Under the pieces are notes generated by a model. That model searched no databases. It saw nothing but the letters and a program-made list of their open reading frames with translations, and was not told the DNA's origin. Below, in pieces: positions 31,596-41,189 of a stretch of 42,768 bases of DNA (the first letter of the stretch is position 1; each line of letters opens with the position of its first letter). The DNA lies in the NCBI RefSeq assembly GCF_011395035.1, contig NZ_CP024769.1, positions 1 through 42,768 of the forward strand, written 5' to 3'. Position numbers and translations under genes: made by a program. Origin of the DNA: Pantoea cypripedii. Its GTDB lineage: Bacteria > Pseudomonadota > Gammaproteobacteria > Enterobacterales > Enterobacteriaceae.

Positions 31596-32654
31596 ATGCA
31601 TCACTCATCACACAACAAGGTGGCCCTGGTGGCGGGGGCGAGCGGGATTGTCGGCAGCCAGCTGGTTAACACCCTGCTGGAGCAGCAATGGCAGGTCATT
31701 GGGCTGACGCGTCAACAGGCGCGGCCACAGCAACCGATTCCTTATATCAGCGTTGATCTACTGGACAGCGGTGCAAGCGCTGCTGCGCTGGCACCGCTGA
31801 CTAATGTCACCCACATTTTTTATAGCGCCTGGCTCGATGCTGCGGACTGGTCAGCGATGGTCGAACCGAATGTGCGGATGTTACGCAACCTGGTACAGGG
31901 TATCGACGCCAGCGCCCCGTTGCGACACGTCAGCCTGATGCAGGGCTATAAGGTCTACGGCGCGCATCTTGGCCGCTTTAAAACTCCGGCTCGCGAAACT
32001 GATCCCGGCGTGCCAGGCGCGGAATTTAATGCGGCACAACTGGCATGGTTGTCAGCGTTCCAGCAGGGCAAAGCCTGGCACTGGAGTGCCTTACGGCCGG
32101 GTGTGGTGGGTAGCGCGGTGTCGGGTAATATGATGAATCTGGCGCTCAGCATCGCCCTGTACGCCTCAATCTGTCAGGCAGAGAACCTGCCGTTGCGGTT
32201 TCCAGGTGCTGAGCAGACCTGGCAAAGTATGGTGGATCATACTGATGCCAGCTTACTGGCGTCGGCCAGCATCTGGGCCGCCACATCCCCGGCGGCACAC
32301 AACGAGGCGTTTAATATTAACAACGGCGATCTCTGGCGCTGGAGCGAGCTTTGGCCGGCCCTTGCCCGCTGGTTTGATCTCGACTGCGCCCCAGCGGTAG
32401 CGCTGTCGTTCCAGCAGCTGTTCCACGATTATCGGCAGCAATGGCAGACACTGGCGCAGCAGAATGCGTTGCAGCAGGCGGATCTGCTGCGACTCAACGA
32501 TGGTCGTTTTGCTGATTTCGTTTTTGGCTGGGATTACGACATGTTTGGCGACGGCAGCAAATTACGCCGTGCTGGTTTCAACCAATATCGCGCCACGGAC
32601 CAGATGTTTTTTGATCTGTTCAGCGCATTTCGTCAGGCGCGACTGATTCCTTAG
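31596..32654 (+). CDS. PRISE/VEP1-like SDR reductase (progesterone 5-beta-reductase fold)
   Basis: A 352-residue Rossmann protein starting 'NKVALVAGASGIVGSQLVN' with the NADPH motif, and 'HVSLMQGYKVYGAHLGRF' at the place of the family's 'GxKxYxGP' block, giving the conserved Lys119. The family reduces enones (iridoid synthase, progesterone 5-beta-reductase). The second catalytic residue, Tyr in the 'NFYY.qED' motif, is replaced: the corresponding segment is 'AEFNAAQLAWL'. So either the Tyr role moved or the chemistry differs. GGAG lies 8 bases before the ATG. The 3' end overlaps the convergent LysR gene by 35 bases. Confidence 0.75.
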   Translation: MHHSSHNKVALVAGASGIVGSQLVNTLLEQQWQVIGLTRQQARPQQPIPYISVDLLDSGASAAALAPLTNVTHIFYSAWLDAADWSAMVEPNVRMLRNLVQGIDASAPLRHVSLMQGYKVYGAHLGRFKTPARETDPGVPGAEFNAAQLAWLSAFQQGKAWHWSALRPGVVGSAVSGNMMNLALSIALYASICQAENLPLRFPGAEQTWQSMVDHTDASLLASASIWAATSPAAHNEAFNINNGDLWRWSELWPALARWFDLDCAPAVALSFQQLFHDYRQQWQTLAQQNALQQADLLRLNDGRFADFVFGWDYDMFGDGSKLRRAGFNQYRATDQMFFDLFSAFRQARLIP

Positions 32655-33564
32655 CTTCTGATTCATAGAAGAAATTACACAGCAGCTGCCAGAGATAGCT
32701 GGCAGCTGGGGTGAAACGATGATCGGCACTGCGTAACAGGTGGCTCTGGCTTTCGCGGGCGATACGATGGTCAAGGGGAATCGCCCTGAGTTCGTGGTGA
32801 CGTAACACTTGTGGAATTGCCTGTTCGGTCATAAAAGCAATGCCCAACCCCGCCTGACACAGCGACAGGGCGCTGGAAAACAGGTTGCAGCAATAAGCGG
32901 GGGCCAGCACTTGCCCTTCACTTTTGAAGATTGCGCTGAGATAGCGTTGCAGGCCAAAATTTTCACTCATGGTGATCAGCCGGTGCTGGGTCAGTTCAGC
33001 GATGCTGATTTTGCTATAACCGGCTATTGGGTGATCCGGGCGCACGATGGCGCAAATTGGCCCACGGCGAAAACTGTGCGATTTCAGCCCCGGTGGCCCG
33101 GCAGTGCCAAACCCCACCGCCATATCCACTTCACCGCGCATGATCAGATCCACGGTGCTCTGCATATCGCCCGAGCTGATATCGACAAAAACCCCTGGCC
33201 AGGCCACAGAAAACTCCTTCAACACGTTGTTGACGACCTCTTCCACGATGCCCTGCCCCACCCGTAACGTCACCGAGCCACCGCGCATATGGCGCATGTC
33301 GCGCAACTGTCGTTCCAGCAGCTTGCGCCGTTGGGTGGTCTGCGCGTAATCATCCGCCAGTAACTTACCGGCTTCGGTTAACACCACATTGCGCCCACGT
33401 CGTTCGAGTAACGGTAGTTGCAGGCTACGTTCCAGCAACGATAACTGACGGCTGACGACCGAAGGGTTGATGCCCAGCGCATCGGCGGCACGCCGTATCC
33501 CGCCATGCATCCCGACTTCATATAAATAACTTATCGCCTTCTCCGGATAAGTGGCCGTTGTCAT
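32620..33564 (-). CDS. LysR-family regulator, divergent to peptidase/carrier operon
   Basis: The 314-residue protein has the LysR HTH at about residues 20-40 ('GGIRRAADALGINPSVVSRQ') and the effector domain from about 95 ('GGSVTLRVGQGIVEEVVNNV'). AGGAA precedes the ATG. It is divergent from the M20 peptidase and YfcC-type carrier genes across about 110 bases, so it is their probable regulator. The last 35 bases overlap the 3' end of the reductase gene on the other strand, an antisense overlap. Confidence 0.88.
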   Translation of the reverse strand: MTTATYPEKAISYLYEVGMHGGIRRAADALGINPSVVSRQLSLLERSLQLPLLERRGRNVVLTEAGKLLADDYAQTTQRRKLLERQLRDMRHMRGGSVTLRVGQGIVEEVVNNVLKEFSVAWPGVFVDISSGDMQSTVDLIMRGEVDMAVGFGTAGPPGLKSHSFRRGPICAIVRPDHPIAGYSKISIAELTQHRLITMSENFGLQRYLSAIFKSEGQVLAPAYCCNLFSSALSLCQAGLGIAFMTEQAIPQVLRHHELRAIPLDHRIARESQSHLLRSADHRFTPAASYLWQLLCNFFYESEAKESVAPDEMR

Positions 33565-33676
33565 AAGTTGTTCCTATCTGTTGCTCTCAGGGCAACAATT
33601 CTAGCATTCCCACCTCATTTTTATACGCAGAGTTTTCTGCGCATACTGCCGTCTGGACTAAGGCAGGAAACTATAA

Positions 33677-34822
33677 ATGAACAATATAAAAAATTACTTA
33701 CAACAGCATGCTGATGACATTCTGGGCGATATCAAACGACTCGTTCAGGCGGAGTCACCGTCATTAGATAAGGCGGCGGTGGATCGTTGTGGCGAAGTGC
33801 TGCAAAGCATTTTTCAGCAGCGTCTGGGCATTGATGCGCAGGTGGATCAGCAGACGACATATGGCAACCATCTGCGTTTTTCACTCGGGGATGACGGCCC
33901 ACAAACCACCCTGATTGGGCATTTTGATACGGTCTGGGATCACGGCGATTTAGCGCTGCGCGAAGAGGATGGCAAACTGTATGGCCCCGGCGTGCTGGAT
34001 ATGAAAGCGGGCCTGGTGCAGGCCATCTGGGCGGTGCGCGCACTGCAACAGCTGGGTCTGTTAAGCGGCCAGCGCATTGTGTTCCTGTGCAACAGTGATG
34101 AAGAAGTCGGTAGCCCCAGCTCCAGCGCCTGGATTGGCCACCACGCCGCAGGCTCCCGGCAGGTGCTGGTGGTAGAACCAGCGGTAGCAGGCAGCAACGA
34201 CCTGAAAATTGCGCGTAAAGGCACCGGACGTTATGACGTGGTGATTACCGGCCAGGCGGCTCATGCTGGCAACAATCCTGAAGAAGGGATCAGCGCGGTG
34301 CAGGAAATGGCGCATCAAATCCACTTCCTCCACGCGTTGAATGCACCGGAACGCGGTACTACTGTCAATGTCGGCATTGCCAATGGCGGTAGCCGGATCA
34401 ATGTGGTGGCCGACCATGCCGAACTGGGCATAGATACCCGCGTCACCAGCGAAGATGAAGCACAGCGCATCCATGACGCGATTACCCAACTGCAACCGGT
34501 GCTGCCGGGTATCGTGTTGTCCGTCAGTGGCGAACAGGGCCGCCCGCCGATGCGTCAGACCCCGGCGTCACAGCAGATGCTGGAACGCGCGCAGCAGATC
34601 GCCCAACAACTCGGTTTTGCCGTTGCAGGTAAATCCGTCGGCGGCGGCAGCGATGGCAACTTCACAGCAGCATTGGGACTGCCCACGCTGGATGGCCTCG
34701 GTGCCACCGGCGCAGGTATTCATGCACGCCACGAACACATCATCATTGCCAATATCGTTCCACGTGCCGCATTGGTGGCAGGGATGGTGCTGGGCAACCG
34801 CGCGGCAGGTGATGTGTTATGA
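33677..34822 (+). CDS. M20-family metallopeptidase (carboxypeptidase G2-like)
   Basis: A 381-residue cytoplasmic di-zinc peptidase. Metal and active-site residues are in place: 'IGHFDTVW' (H82, D84), 'GVLDMKAG' (bridging D108), 'NSDEEVGS' (catalytic E142, E143), E167, and the C-terminal 'HARHEHI' histidine. The dimerisation domain lies in about 180-290. Closest in layout to glutamate carboxypeptidases. AGGAA lies before the ATG. It overlaps the carrier gene by 4 bases, so the pair probably takes up and hydrolyses an amide-linked amino acid or peptide. Confidence 0.9.
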   Translation: MNNIKNYLQQHADDILGDIKRLVQAESPSLDKAAVDRCGEVLQSIFQQRLGIDAQVDQQTTYGNHLRFSLGDDGPQTTLIGHFDTVWDHGDLALREEDGKLYGPGVLDMKAGLVQAIWAVRALQQLGLLSGQRIVFLCNSDEEVGSPSSSAWIGHHAAGSRQVLVVEPAVAGSNDLKIARKGTGRYDVVITGQAAHAGNNPEEGISAVQEMAHQIHFLHALNAPERGTTVNVGIANGGSRINVVADHAELGIDTRVTSEDEAQRIHDAITQLQPVLPGIVLSVSGEQGRPPMRQTPASQQMLERAQQIAQQLGFAVAGKSVGGGSDGNFTAALGLPTLDGLGATGAGIHARHEHIIIANIVPRAALVAGMVLGNRAAGDVL

Positions 34823-36216
34823 GTCAGGTAAACCTCGCACAGTCAGCGTCAGCACCTGTCGCCCGCCCCGTCGGGCAAAGCCCGTATCTGCTGCTGTTTA
34901 TTATGCTGGTGGTGGCGGCTGTCGCCACCTGGCTGATCCCGGCTGGCGCATTCGATTATGTCACCCGCGAGGGGATAAAGTTTGCGGTGAAAGGCAGCCT
35001 GCACGCGGTGCCGCAGTCAGGTGTCTGGCCGCTGGAGATTTTTACCGCCATCGCGGAAGGCATGGTTAAAGCCGCACCGATTATCTTTCTGATTCTGTTT
35101 ACCGGCGGTGTGCTGGCGGTGGTGGAATCCACCGGAGCGATTAAAACCGCGCTGAATTCGCTGGCGCGCAGTACCAGCCTGAGTGATACCCGCATCATCC
35201 TGATCTTTGGTGTGATTTTCGCCATTCTCGGCACCACCGGCGCGGTGATCAATGCGGTCGTGGCTTTCGTGCCGATTGGCCTGCTGGTGGCGCGTTCGCT
35301 GGGGCTGTCGCCGATCCTCGGGGCATCGCTGGTGTATCTCTCTTGTGCTGCCGGGTTTAACGTCTCGGTATTAGGTCCGGCGACCACCGGTCTGACGCAA
35401 CATCTGGCGCAGCTGCCGATCTTTTCCGGCATGCTGCTGCGTGGGATAACCTTCCTGTTGTTTGCGCTGAGCGCCATTGCTTACCTGATCTGGTCGGTAC
35501 GTAAAGCACGTCGCGAAGGTCATCTGCGCCCGAAACAGGCTGAGGAGAAGGATGCAACGCTTGTCGTCACCGGTCGCCATAAACTGATTCTGGTGACCTG
35601 CGCGCTGGCGCTGATCATTTTCATCAGCGGTGCCGTGCGGCTGCACTGGGGCACCAATGAAATGTCCGCCATGTTTATCCTGCTGGCGATTGTGGTGGGG
35701 CTGATTGGCCGCATGTCCGGCACCGATATCGCCAATACATTCCTTTCCGGCTGCTCTGGCCTGGTGAAAGGTGGCTTTATTGTCGGCCTGGCTGGCGCGG
35801 TGTCGCTGGTTCTGCAACAGGGCCATGTGCTCGATCCTATCGTTGGTTTCCTCACCGACCTGCTGGCACCCGTACCGCAAAAGCTCGCGGCGATTGGCAT
35901 GTTTATCAGCGCCGCGTTGATTCACTTCGGCATCTCATCCGGCTCTGGCGAATCGGCAGTGCTGATCCCGATCTTCTCTCCGCTGGGCGATAACCTGGGC
36001 CTGACACGTCAGGTCACGGTGCAAACCGTGTTGCTGGGTGAAGGCATTGTTAACTGCATCAGCCCCACCTCCGGCGTACTGATGGCGGTGCTGGCTACCG
36101 CAGGTATTCCTTTCGGTAAATGGCTGCGTTTTATCGCGCCGCTGATCGCCGTATGGTTCAGTATCTGCGTGGTGATGCTGTTAATCGGTGTGTCAATCAA
36201 GTGGGGGCCGTTCTAA
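34819..36216 (+). CDS. YfcC-family membrane carrier
   Basis: A 465-residue inner-membrane protein with about 11-12 helices, of the YfcC branch of the ion-transporter superfamily ('ATWLIPAGAFDYVTREG' after TM1, 'GTTGAVINAVVAFVPIGLLV', and the second-half repeat 'HFGISSGSGESAVLIPIFSP' and 'NCISPTSGVLMAVLA'). Relatives carry amino acids, peptides or dicarboxylates with protons or sodium. Coupled by ATGA overlap to the M20 peptidase, so its substrate is probably the peptidase's substrate. A good terminator follows at 36248. Confidence 0.87.
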   Translation: MSQVNLAQSASAPVARPVGQSPYLLLFIMLVVAAVATWLIPAGAFDYVTREGIKFAVKGSLHAVPQSGVWPLEIFTAIAEGMVKAAPIIFLILFTGGVLAVVESTGAIKTALNSLARSTSLSDTRIILIFGVIFAILGTTGAVINAVVAFVPIGLLVARSLGLSPILGASLVYLSCAAGFNVSVLGPATTGLTQHLAQLPIFSGMLLRGITFLLFALSAIAYLIWSVRKARREGHLRPKQAEEKDATLVVTGRHKLILVTCALALIIFISGAVRLHWGTNEMSAMFILLAIVVGLIGRMSGTDIANTFLSGCSGLVKGGFIVGLAGAVSLVLQQGHVLDPIVGFLTDLLAPVPQKLAAIGMFISAALIHFGISSGSGESAVLIPIFSPLGDNLGLTRQVTVQTVLLGEGIVNCISPTSGVLMAVLATAGIPFGKWLRFIAPLIAVWFSICVVMLLIGVSIKWGPF

Positions 36217-36247
36217 GCCCGAACACCATCAACCTAACCTTCTGTCA

Positions 36248-36275
36248 CGGCGCGATTTTTCGCGCCGTTTTCTTT
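36248..36275 (+). terminator. Intrinsic terminator after the carrier gene
   Basis: CGGCGCGA-TTTT-TCGCGCCG (36248-36267), followed by TTTTCTTT. Same core as the palindromic repeats, here used as terminator. Confidence 0.9.
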
Positions 36276-36309
36276 GCAGCAAAAAGTCCCCCTGGTTATC
36301 TGTGAGCGA

Positions 36310-36340
36310 GCGCAACATTTTGATGTTGCGCTTTTGTTAT
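36310..36340 (+). terminator. Second intrinsic terminator upstream of ybiU
   Basis: GCGCAACAT-TTTG-ATGTTGCGC (36310-36331), then TTTTGTTATTT. Either a backup terminator for the carrier operon or, if a promoter lies between, an attenuator in the ybiU leader. Confidence 0.75.
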
Positions 36341-36411
36341 TTCCGCTTAATATTACGAATGAAAGTTAATTAAGATTCATTCGAAACAAACCAAACCGAC
36401 CAGGAGTTGCT

Positions 36412-37674
36412 ATGAACACCTCTTTTACCTCAGTGACCCTACCTGACGATCACAAAGCAAAAATCCGCCTGATGAAGCAGCAGCTCAGAGCGCAAATTGG
36501 CGACGTTGAAGGCTTATTCCTTCAGGTGAAGGCTAAAATCACCCAGGCCATTGCCGAAGCAAAGGAAGATGAAGCGCAACGGGGAACAGCCTGGCCGGTG
36601 GTTAGCTGGCGTGATATCGCAGAAAAAAATGTCTCTCAGGATCAAATCGATTTTATTAAGCGTCGCGGCTGCGTGGTGGTGAAGCAAAACTTCGCCCGTG
36701 AAGAAGCGCTGGCCTGGGATAAGGCGATGCTGGATTACCTCGAACTGAATGATTTTGACAACATCTATCGTGGCCCCGGCGATACCTTCTTCGGCAGCCT
36801 GGAAGCCTCCCGACCGGAAATTTATCCCATCTACTGGTCCAAATCGCAGATGGAGGCACGCCAGAGCGAAGGGATTTCCCTGACACAATCCTTCCTGAAC
36901 CGGTTATGGAAATTTAATAGCGGCGGTGTGACCTGGTTCGATCCTGATGTCAGCATTATTTATCCCGATCGTATCCGTCGCCGCCTGCCGGGCACCACCT
37001 CGAAAGGGCTGGGCGCGCATACCGACTCCGGCGCGCTGGAGCGTTGGTTGTTACCTGCTTATCAGCAGGTATTCCGCAAAATTTTCAATAACCAGTTTGC
37101 TGACTACGATCCCTGGGATGCCGCGCACCGTACCGAAGTGGATGAATATGATGTCGCCAATACCACCAAATGTTCGGCTTTCCGCACATTCCAGGGCTGG
37201 ACCGCACTTTCCGATATGGAAGCGGGCCAGGGCTTGCTGCATGTGGTGCCGGTGCCTGAAGCCATGGCGTATGTTCTGCTACGTCCGCTACTTAGCGATG
37301 TACCGGAAGATGAGCTGTGTGGTGTGGCGCCCGGTAAAGTGCTGCCGATTTCACCGCAATGGCACCCGGACCTGATCGCGGGTTTATCTTCCATTCCGCC
37401 GTTGCAGGCAGGTGACTCGGTGTGGTGGCATTGTGATGTGATCCATTCCGTCGCTCCCGTTGAGTCACAACAGGGCTGGGGCAATGTGATGTATATTCCC
37501 GCCGCTCCCTTATGCGACAAAAATCTGCGCTACGCGGAAAAGGTCGCCAATGCGCTGGATTTCGGCATCTCTCCCCCTGACTTCCCGCGTGAAGATTATG
37601 AGCGCGACTGGCAGGACCGCTTCACCACCGCCGATCTCAATGCCATAGGTAAACGTAGCCTGGGGCTGGCCTGA
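36412..37674 (+). CDS. ybiU: YbiU family protein (DUF1479, predicted 2-oxoglutarate/Fe(II) oxygenase fold)
   Basis: A 420-residue protein close to E. coli YbiU over its entire length (for example 'RRRLPGTTSKGLGAHTDSGA' and 'VWWHCDVIHSV'). The H-x-D in 'GAHTDSG' and the distal H in 'CDVIHSV' form a likely 2-His-1-carboxylate iron site, so an oxygenase activity is expected but no substrate is known. AGGAG lies 6 bases before the ATG. A DeoR-type regulator follows 94 bases later in the same direction, and may control it. Confidence 0.93.
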   Translation: MNTSFTSVTLPDDHKAKIRLMKQQLRAQIGDVEGLFLQVKAKITQAIAEAKEDEAQRGTAWPVVSWRDIAEKNVSQDQIDFIKRRGCVVVKQNFAREEALAWDKAMLDYLELNDFDNIYRGPGDTFFGSLEASRPEIYPIYWSKSQMEARQSEGISLTQSFLNRLWKFNSGGVTWFDPDVSIIYPDRIRRRLPGTTSKGLGAHTDSGALERWLLPAYQQVFRKIFNNQFADYDPWDAAHRTEVDEYDVANTTKCSAFRTFQGWTALSDMEAGQGLLHVVPVPEAMAYVLLRPLLSDVPEDELCGVAPGKVLPISPQWHPDLIAGLSSIPPLQAGDSVWWHCDVIHSVAPVESQQGWGNVMYIPAAPLCDKNLRYAEKVANALDFGISPPDFPREDYERDWQDRFTTADLNAIGKRSLGLA

Positions 37675-37768
37675 TGAAATCGACCCGGTGGTCCATCCTT
37701 CGCCACCGGGCGAACGGCTTTCTGCTAGACTGGCGAGGTTTACCCTAACCGTGCCACCTAAAAACTCT

Positions 37769-38521
37769 ATGAATACCCGACACGAACAGATTATCCAGCT
37801 GGTGAACGAGCGCGGCAGCGTGAGCGTGAGCGAGCTTTCGCAGTTGACCGGCGTTTCCGAAGTGACCATTCGTCAGGACCTCAACGCACTGGAACGCGAA
37901 AATTTCCTGCGCCGCGTGCACGGCTCAGCCGTGGCCCCCGACAGTGATGATGTCGGTTCGCGCATGCGTACCCGCTATAAAATCAAACAGGCGATTGCTG
38001 AACACGCCGCGTCATTGGTGAATGATGGCGAAGCCATTTTCATTGAAGGTGGCAGCACCAACGCGTTGCTGGCGCGTTGTCTTGCCAGCCGCAAAGATCT
38101 GACCATCATCACCGTGAGCCACTACATCGCCCAGCTACTGCGGGATTCGCAGTGTGAAGTGATTATTCTCGGTGGTCAGTACCAGAAAAGCAGTGAATCG
38201 ATGGTGGGTTCGCTTACCCGCTTCTGCCTGCAGCACATCAATTTCCATAAAGCCTTTCTCGGCGTTGATGGCTGGCACCCGGATACCGGTTTTACCGGCC
38301 GGGATATGATGCGCTGCGATGTGATCAATGCGGTGATGGCCAAACAGACTTACACCATCGCCGTGACGGATTCCTCCAAATTTGGTGTGATCCATCCCTA
38401 CCCCAGCGCACCGGAATACCCGTTTGATGCAGTGATTACCGATGACGGCATTCCCGCCACCGCGCGCGAGCATCTGACGGAAAGCGGGGTGCGGTTAGAA
38501 CTGGTCACTCAGCCAAAGTAA
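37769..38521 (+). CDS. yciT: DeoR-family regulator, YciT type
   Basis: A 250-residue protein with the DeoR HTH at the N-terminus ('GSVSVSELSQLTGVSEVTIR') and a C-terminal sugar-phosphate-sensing DeoRC domain ('IIILGGQYQKSSESMVGSLT', 'FLGVDGWHPDTGFTGRDMMR'). Very similar to E. coli YciT as I recall it, including 'GFTGRDMMR'. The start at 37769 is chosen because the HTH then begins at residue 1; an upstream frame of 27 residues has no support. It lies between ybiU and the OYE gene on the same strand. Confidence 0.88.
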   Translation: MNTRHEQIIQLVNERGSVSVSELSQLTGVSEVTIRQDLNALERENFLRRVHGSAVAPDSDDVGSRMRTRYKIKQAIAEHAASLVNDGEAIFIEGGSTNALLARCLASRKDLTIITVSHYIAQLLRDSQCEVIILGGQYQKSSESMVGSLTRFCLQHINFHKAFLGVDGWHPDTGFTGRDMMRCDVINAVMAKQTYTIAVTDSSKFGVIHPYPSAPEYPFDAVITDDGIPATAREHLTESGVRLELVTQPK

Positions 38522-38604
38522 CGTTATAACGCACAAATTGATTGTTGCCCGCATGGCTTCTAAGCGCATGATGTCTTCCTTTGGCATGAAACCAGGATAA
38601 ACAC

Positions 38605-39702
38605 ATGAGCAAATTATTTAGCCCGATCAAACTGGGTGCGCTTGAGTTAGATAACCGCATCGTGATTGCCCCGATGTGCCAATACTCGGCACAACAGGGA
38701 TGCGCCACGGCCTGGCACCGTATCCATTTAGGCCAGCTGGCATTCTCCGGCGCAGGGTTGTTGATCATCGAAGCGACGGCGGTAGAACCGGAAGGCCGAA
38801 TTTCGCCCCAGGATCTCGGCCTGTGGGATGATACGACGGAGCAGGCCCTGCAAACCGTGGTCAACGATATTCGCCAGTATGCCGATATCCGCCTCGGTAT
38901 TCAGTTAGGCCATGCCGGACGTAAAGCCTCCACCTTCGCCCCGTGGCTGGGCGGCACCCAGATTCCGCTGGAGCAGCAAGGCTGGCAGACTGTTGCGCCT
39001 TCCGCTATCCCGATGCATGACGGTGAGCGCCCACCCACCGCGCTGACCCATGCTGACCTCGAACGCATCAAACTGGCTTTTGTTGCCAGCGCGCAGCGCG
39101 CGGTGCGTATTGGTTTTGAATTGATCGAACTGCATGGCGCTCATGGCTATCTGCTGCATCAGTTCCTGTCGCCGCTAGCCAACCAGCGTGAAGATGAATA
39201 CGGCGGCAGCCTGGAAAACCGCATGCGTTTCCCGCTTGAGGTGTTAGCAGCGGTACGCGCCGCCGTGCCGGAGCATGTCGCGGTGGGTGTGCGAATTTCC
39301 GCTACTGACTGGGTAGAAGGCGGCTGGGATGTGGCGCAGTCTGCTGAGTTCTGTCAGAAAATTGAAGCACTGGGATCGGCCTATGTCCATGTCTCCAGCG
39401 GTGGCCTTTCTGCCCAGCAGAAAATCACCGTATCAGCCGGTTATCAGGTGCCCTTCGCCCGTGAGTTGCGCAAAATCACCCGTATGCCGGTCATCGCGGT
39501 GGGGCTGATTACCGAGCCGCGCATGGCGGAAGATTTGTTGCAGGAAGGCGATGCCGATTTGGTGGCGCTGGCACGTGGCATCCTCTACGATCCACGCTGG
39601 CCCTGGCATGCGGCAGCTGAACTGGGTGCCAGTGTGCATGTGCCGCCGCAATATCTGCGCTCTGAACCACATGGGGTGAAGGGGAGTATTAAAGCCCGTT
39701 AA
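38605..39702 (+). CDS. Old-yellow-enzyme NADH:flavin oxidoreductase (YqjM/XenA type)
   Basis: A 365-residue FMN-binding TIM barrel. C25 in 'IAPMCQYSA' marks the class II (thermophilic-like, YqjM/XenA) branch; the substrate-binding His pair is in 'ELHGAHGYLLHQFLSP', and 'FMN-phosphate' residues are in 'ALARGILYDPRWP'. Reduces activated C=C bonds of enones, nitro compounds or similar xenobiotics with NAD(P)H. AGGA lies 8 bases before the ATG. It follows yciT by 83 bases and may be transcribed independently. A two-hairpin palindromic repeat follows at 39744. Confidence 0.92.
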   Translation: MSKLFSPIKLGALELDNRIVIAPMCQYSAQQGCATAWHRIHLGQLAFSGAGLLIIEATAVEPEGRISPQDLGLWDDTTEQALQTVVNDIRQYADIRLGIQLGHAGRKASTFAPWLGGTQIPLEQQGWQTVAPSAIPMHDGERPPTALTHADLERIKLAFVASAQRAVRIGFELIELHGAHGYLLHQFLSPLANQREDEYGGSLENRMRFPLEVLAAVRAAVPEHVAVGVRISATDWVEGGWDVAQSAEFCQKIEALGSAYVHVSSGGLSAQQKITVSAGYQVPFARELRKITRMPVIAVGLITEPRMAEDLLQEGDADLVALARGILYDPRWPWHAAAELGASVHVPPQYLRSEPHGVKGSIKAR

Positions 39703-39743
39703 CGTTGCCCCGTAGCTACCTACCATACTGAATATCGTCTCCA

Positions 39744-39795
39744 GGTGCGCATGAATGCGCACCCTACGGGTGTAAGGTCGGCATTTATGCCGACC
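39744..39795. repeat. Two-hairpin palindromic repeat (copy 2)
   Basis: Same two-hairpin form as at 20466-20516, here complete, with slightly changed linker ('ccctacgggtgtaaggtc'). Lies between the convergent OYE and MocR genes. Confidence 0.85.
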
Positions 39796-39804
39796 GGGTA
39801 AAAA

Positions 39805-41178
39805 TTACTCGCCCATCACCCTCTTAAGCACGCTATAAATCCGTTCATCGTCTGACTGCGACACATTAAAGCGCAAAAAACGATCGCAAGCGCCGGACTG
39901 GCTAAAGGTGTTGCCGGGGGCCAGTACCACGCCCTGTGACAAACAGGCGCGCGAGACGTCTGCGGCATTCATCCCTTCCGGCAGTTCACACCAGAGAAAT
40001 AACCCGCTTTGCGGCACCAGCCACGGTCGGATACCCAGCTGCCCGAGCCGGGAGATGACCTCCAGCCGGTTATCCGCCAGACGCTGCTTAATCGCCTCGA
40101 TATGCCTTCGATAACCACTATCTTTCAAAATATGCAGCAGCACATCGGCAGCCAGCTGGCCACTGCTAAAACCGGTGGCGATTTTAAGATCGGTAAGTTT
40201 ATCCACCCACCCGGGTTTCGCGGCGATAAAGCCACAACGCACCGACGCAGAAACCGTTTTAGAGAAACTGCCGATTAGCATGACCCGCGACAGGCCATCG
40301 AGCGCGGCCAGACGCGGTGCCGTGCTGCTTTCCAGATCGGCAAAAATATCATCCTCGACAATCACCAGGTCCGAATCTTCGGCAATTTTCAGCAGACGAT
40401 GCGCCGTTGTCGGGGACAGAGTGCCACCAGTCGGGTTGTGGATACCGGCATTGGTGATATACAGGCGCGGCGCGTGCAGCGTCAGTGCCTGCTGGAACGC
40501 AGCGAGATCCGGCCCCTGCGCGGTCCAGGGCACGCCAATCACGTTAACCCGTTGCGCTCTGAGCAGCGCATGGAAGTTGAAATAACAGGGATCATCCACC
40601 AGCACGCTATCGCCCGGTTCAAGTAAAAAGCGGCAGATAAGATCGATGGCGTGGGTGCCGGAATCCGTCAACACCAGTTGGTCGGGCGTCACCGGCAGAC
40701 CATACCCTGCCAGACGTCGGGTCAACAGTTGACGCAGTTCCGGGTTGCCTGCGGGAACGGCGTAATCAGTCAGCAAGGCGCTTTCGCTACGCGCGGCCTT
40801 GCGTAATGCGCGGCGAATCCCTTCTTCATACATCCAGCTGGCTGGCAGCCAGCCACAGCCAGGTTTCAGCATGTCCGGCGCAGCTTCAAGTGCCTGTCGG
40901 GTAATCCACAGAGGATCAATGTCACGCTCCACCTGCGGGCCGAGCTGCGCAAGATCCAGTGGCGCAATCGGCCCGGAAACAAAAAAGCCCGCTCCCGGAC
41001 GCGAGACAAGGATATTTTCCGCTTCCAGCCGATCATACGCCTCCACCACCGTGGACACTGACACGCCTGCCGAATGCGCCCTGGCGCGTACCGAGGGCAG
41101 GCGGCTGCCCGGCGTCAGCGCCCTGGACGCGATCTGCTGACGAATATCATCCATCAATTGCTCGATACGGGTTTTCAT
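39805..41178 (-). CDS. MocR-type GntR/aminotransferase-fold regulator
   Basis: A 457-residue PLP-binding transcription factor: GntR winged helix in residues about 1-70 ('LTPGSRLPSVRARAHSAGVS'), then a fold-type I aminotransferase domain with the PLP lysine in 'IGSFSKTVSASVRCGF'. MocR proteins bind direct or mixed repeats in the shared promoter and respond to an amino acid or vitamin B6 compound. It is divergent from an EamA exporter gene, a common arrangement in which it regulates that exporter. The stretch between them holds three GTACTG-type half-sites. Confidence 0.92.
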   Translation of the reverse strand: MKTRIEQLMDDIRQQIASRALTPGSRLPSVRARAHSAGVSVSTVVEAYDRLEAENILVSRPGAGFFVSGPIAPLDLAQLGPQVERDIDPLWITRQALEAAPDMLKPGCGWLPASWMYEEGIRRALRKAARSESALLTDYAVPAGNPELRQLLTRRLAGYGLPVTPDQLVLTDSGTHAIDLICRFLLEPGDSVLVDDPCYFNFHALLRAQRVNVIGVPWTAQGPDLAAFQQALTLHAPRLYITNAGIHNPTGGTLSPTTAHRLLKIAEDSDLVIVEDDIFADLESSTAPRLAALDGLSRVMLIGSFSKTVSASVRCGFIAAKPGWVDKLTDLKIATGFSSGQLAADVLLHILKDSGYRRHIEAIKQRLADNRLEVISRLGQLGIRPWLVPQSGLFLWCELPEGMNAADVSRACLSQGVVLAPGNTFSQSGACDRFLRFNVSQSDDERIYSVLKRVMGE

Positions 41179-41189
41179 ATCGTCCCCTT

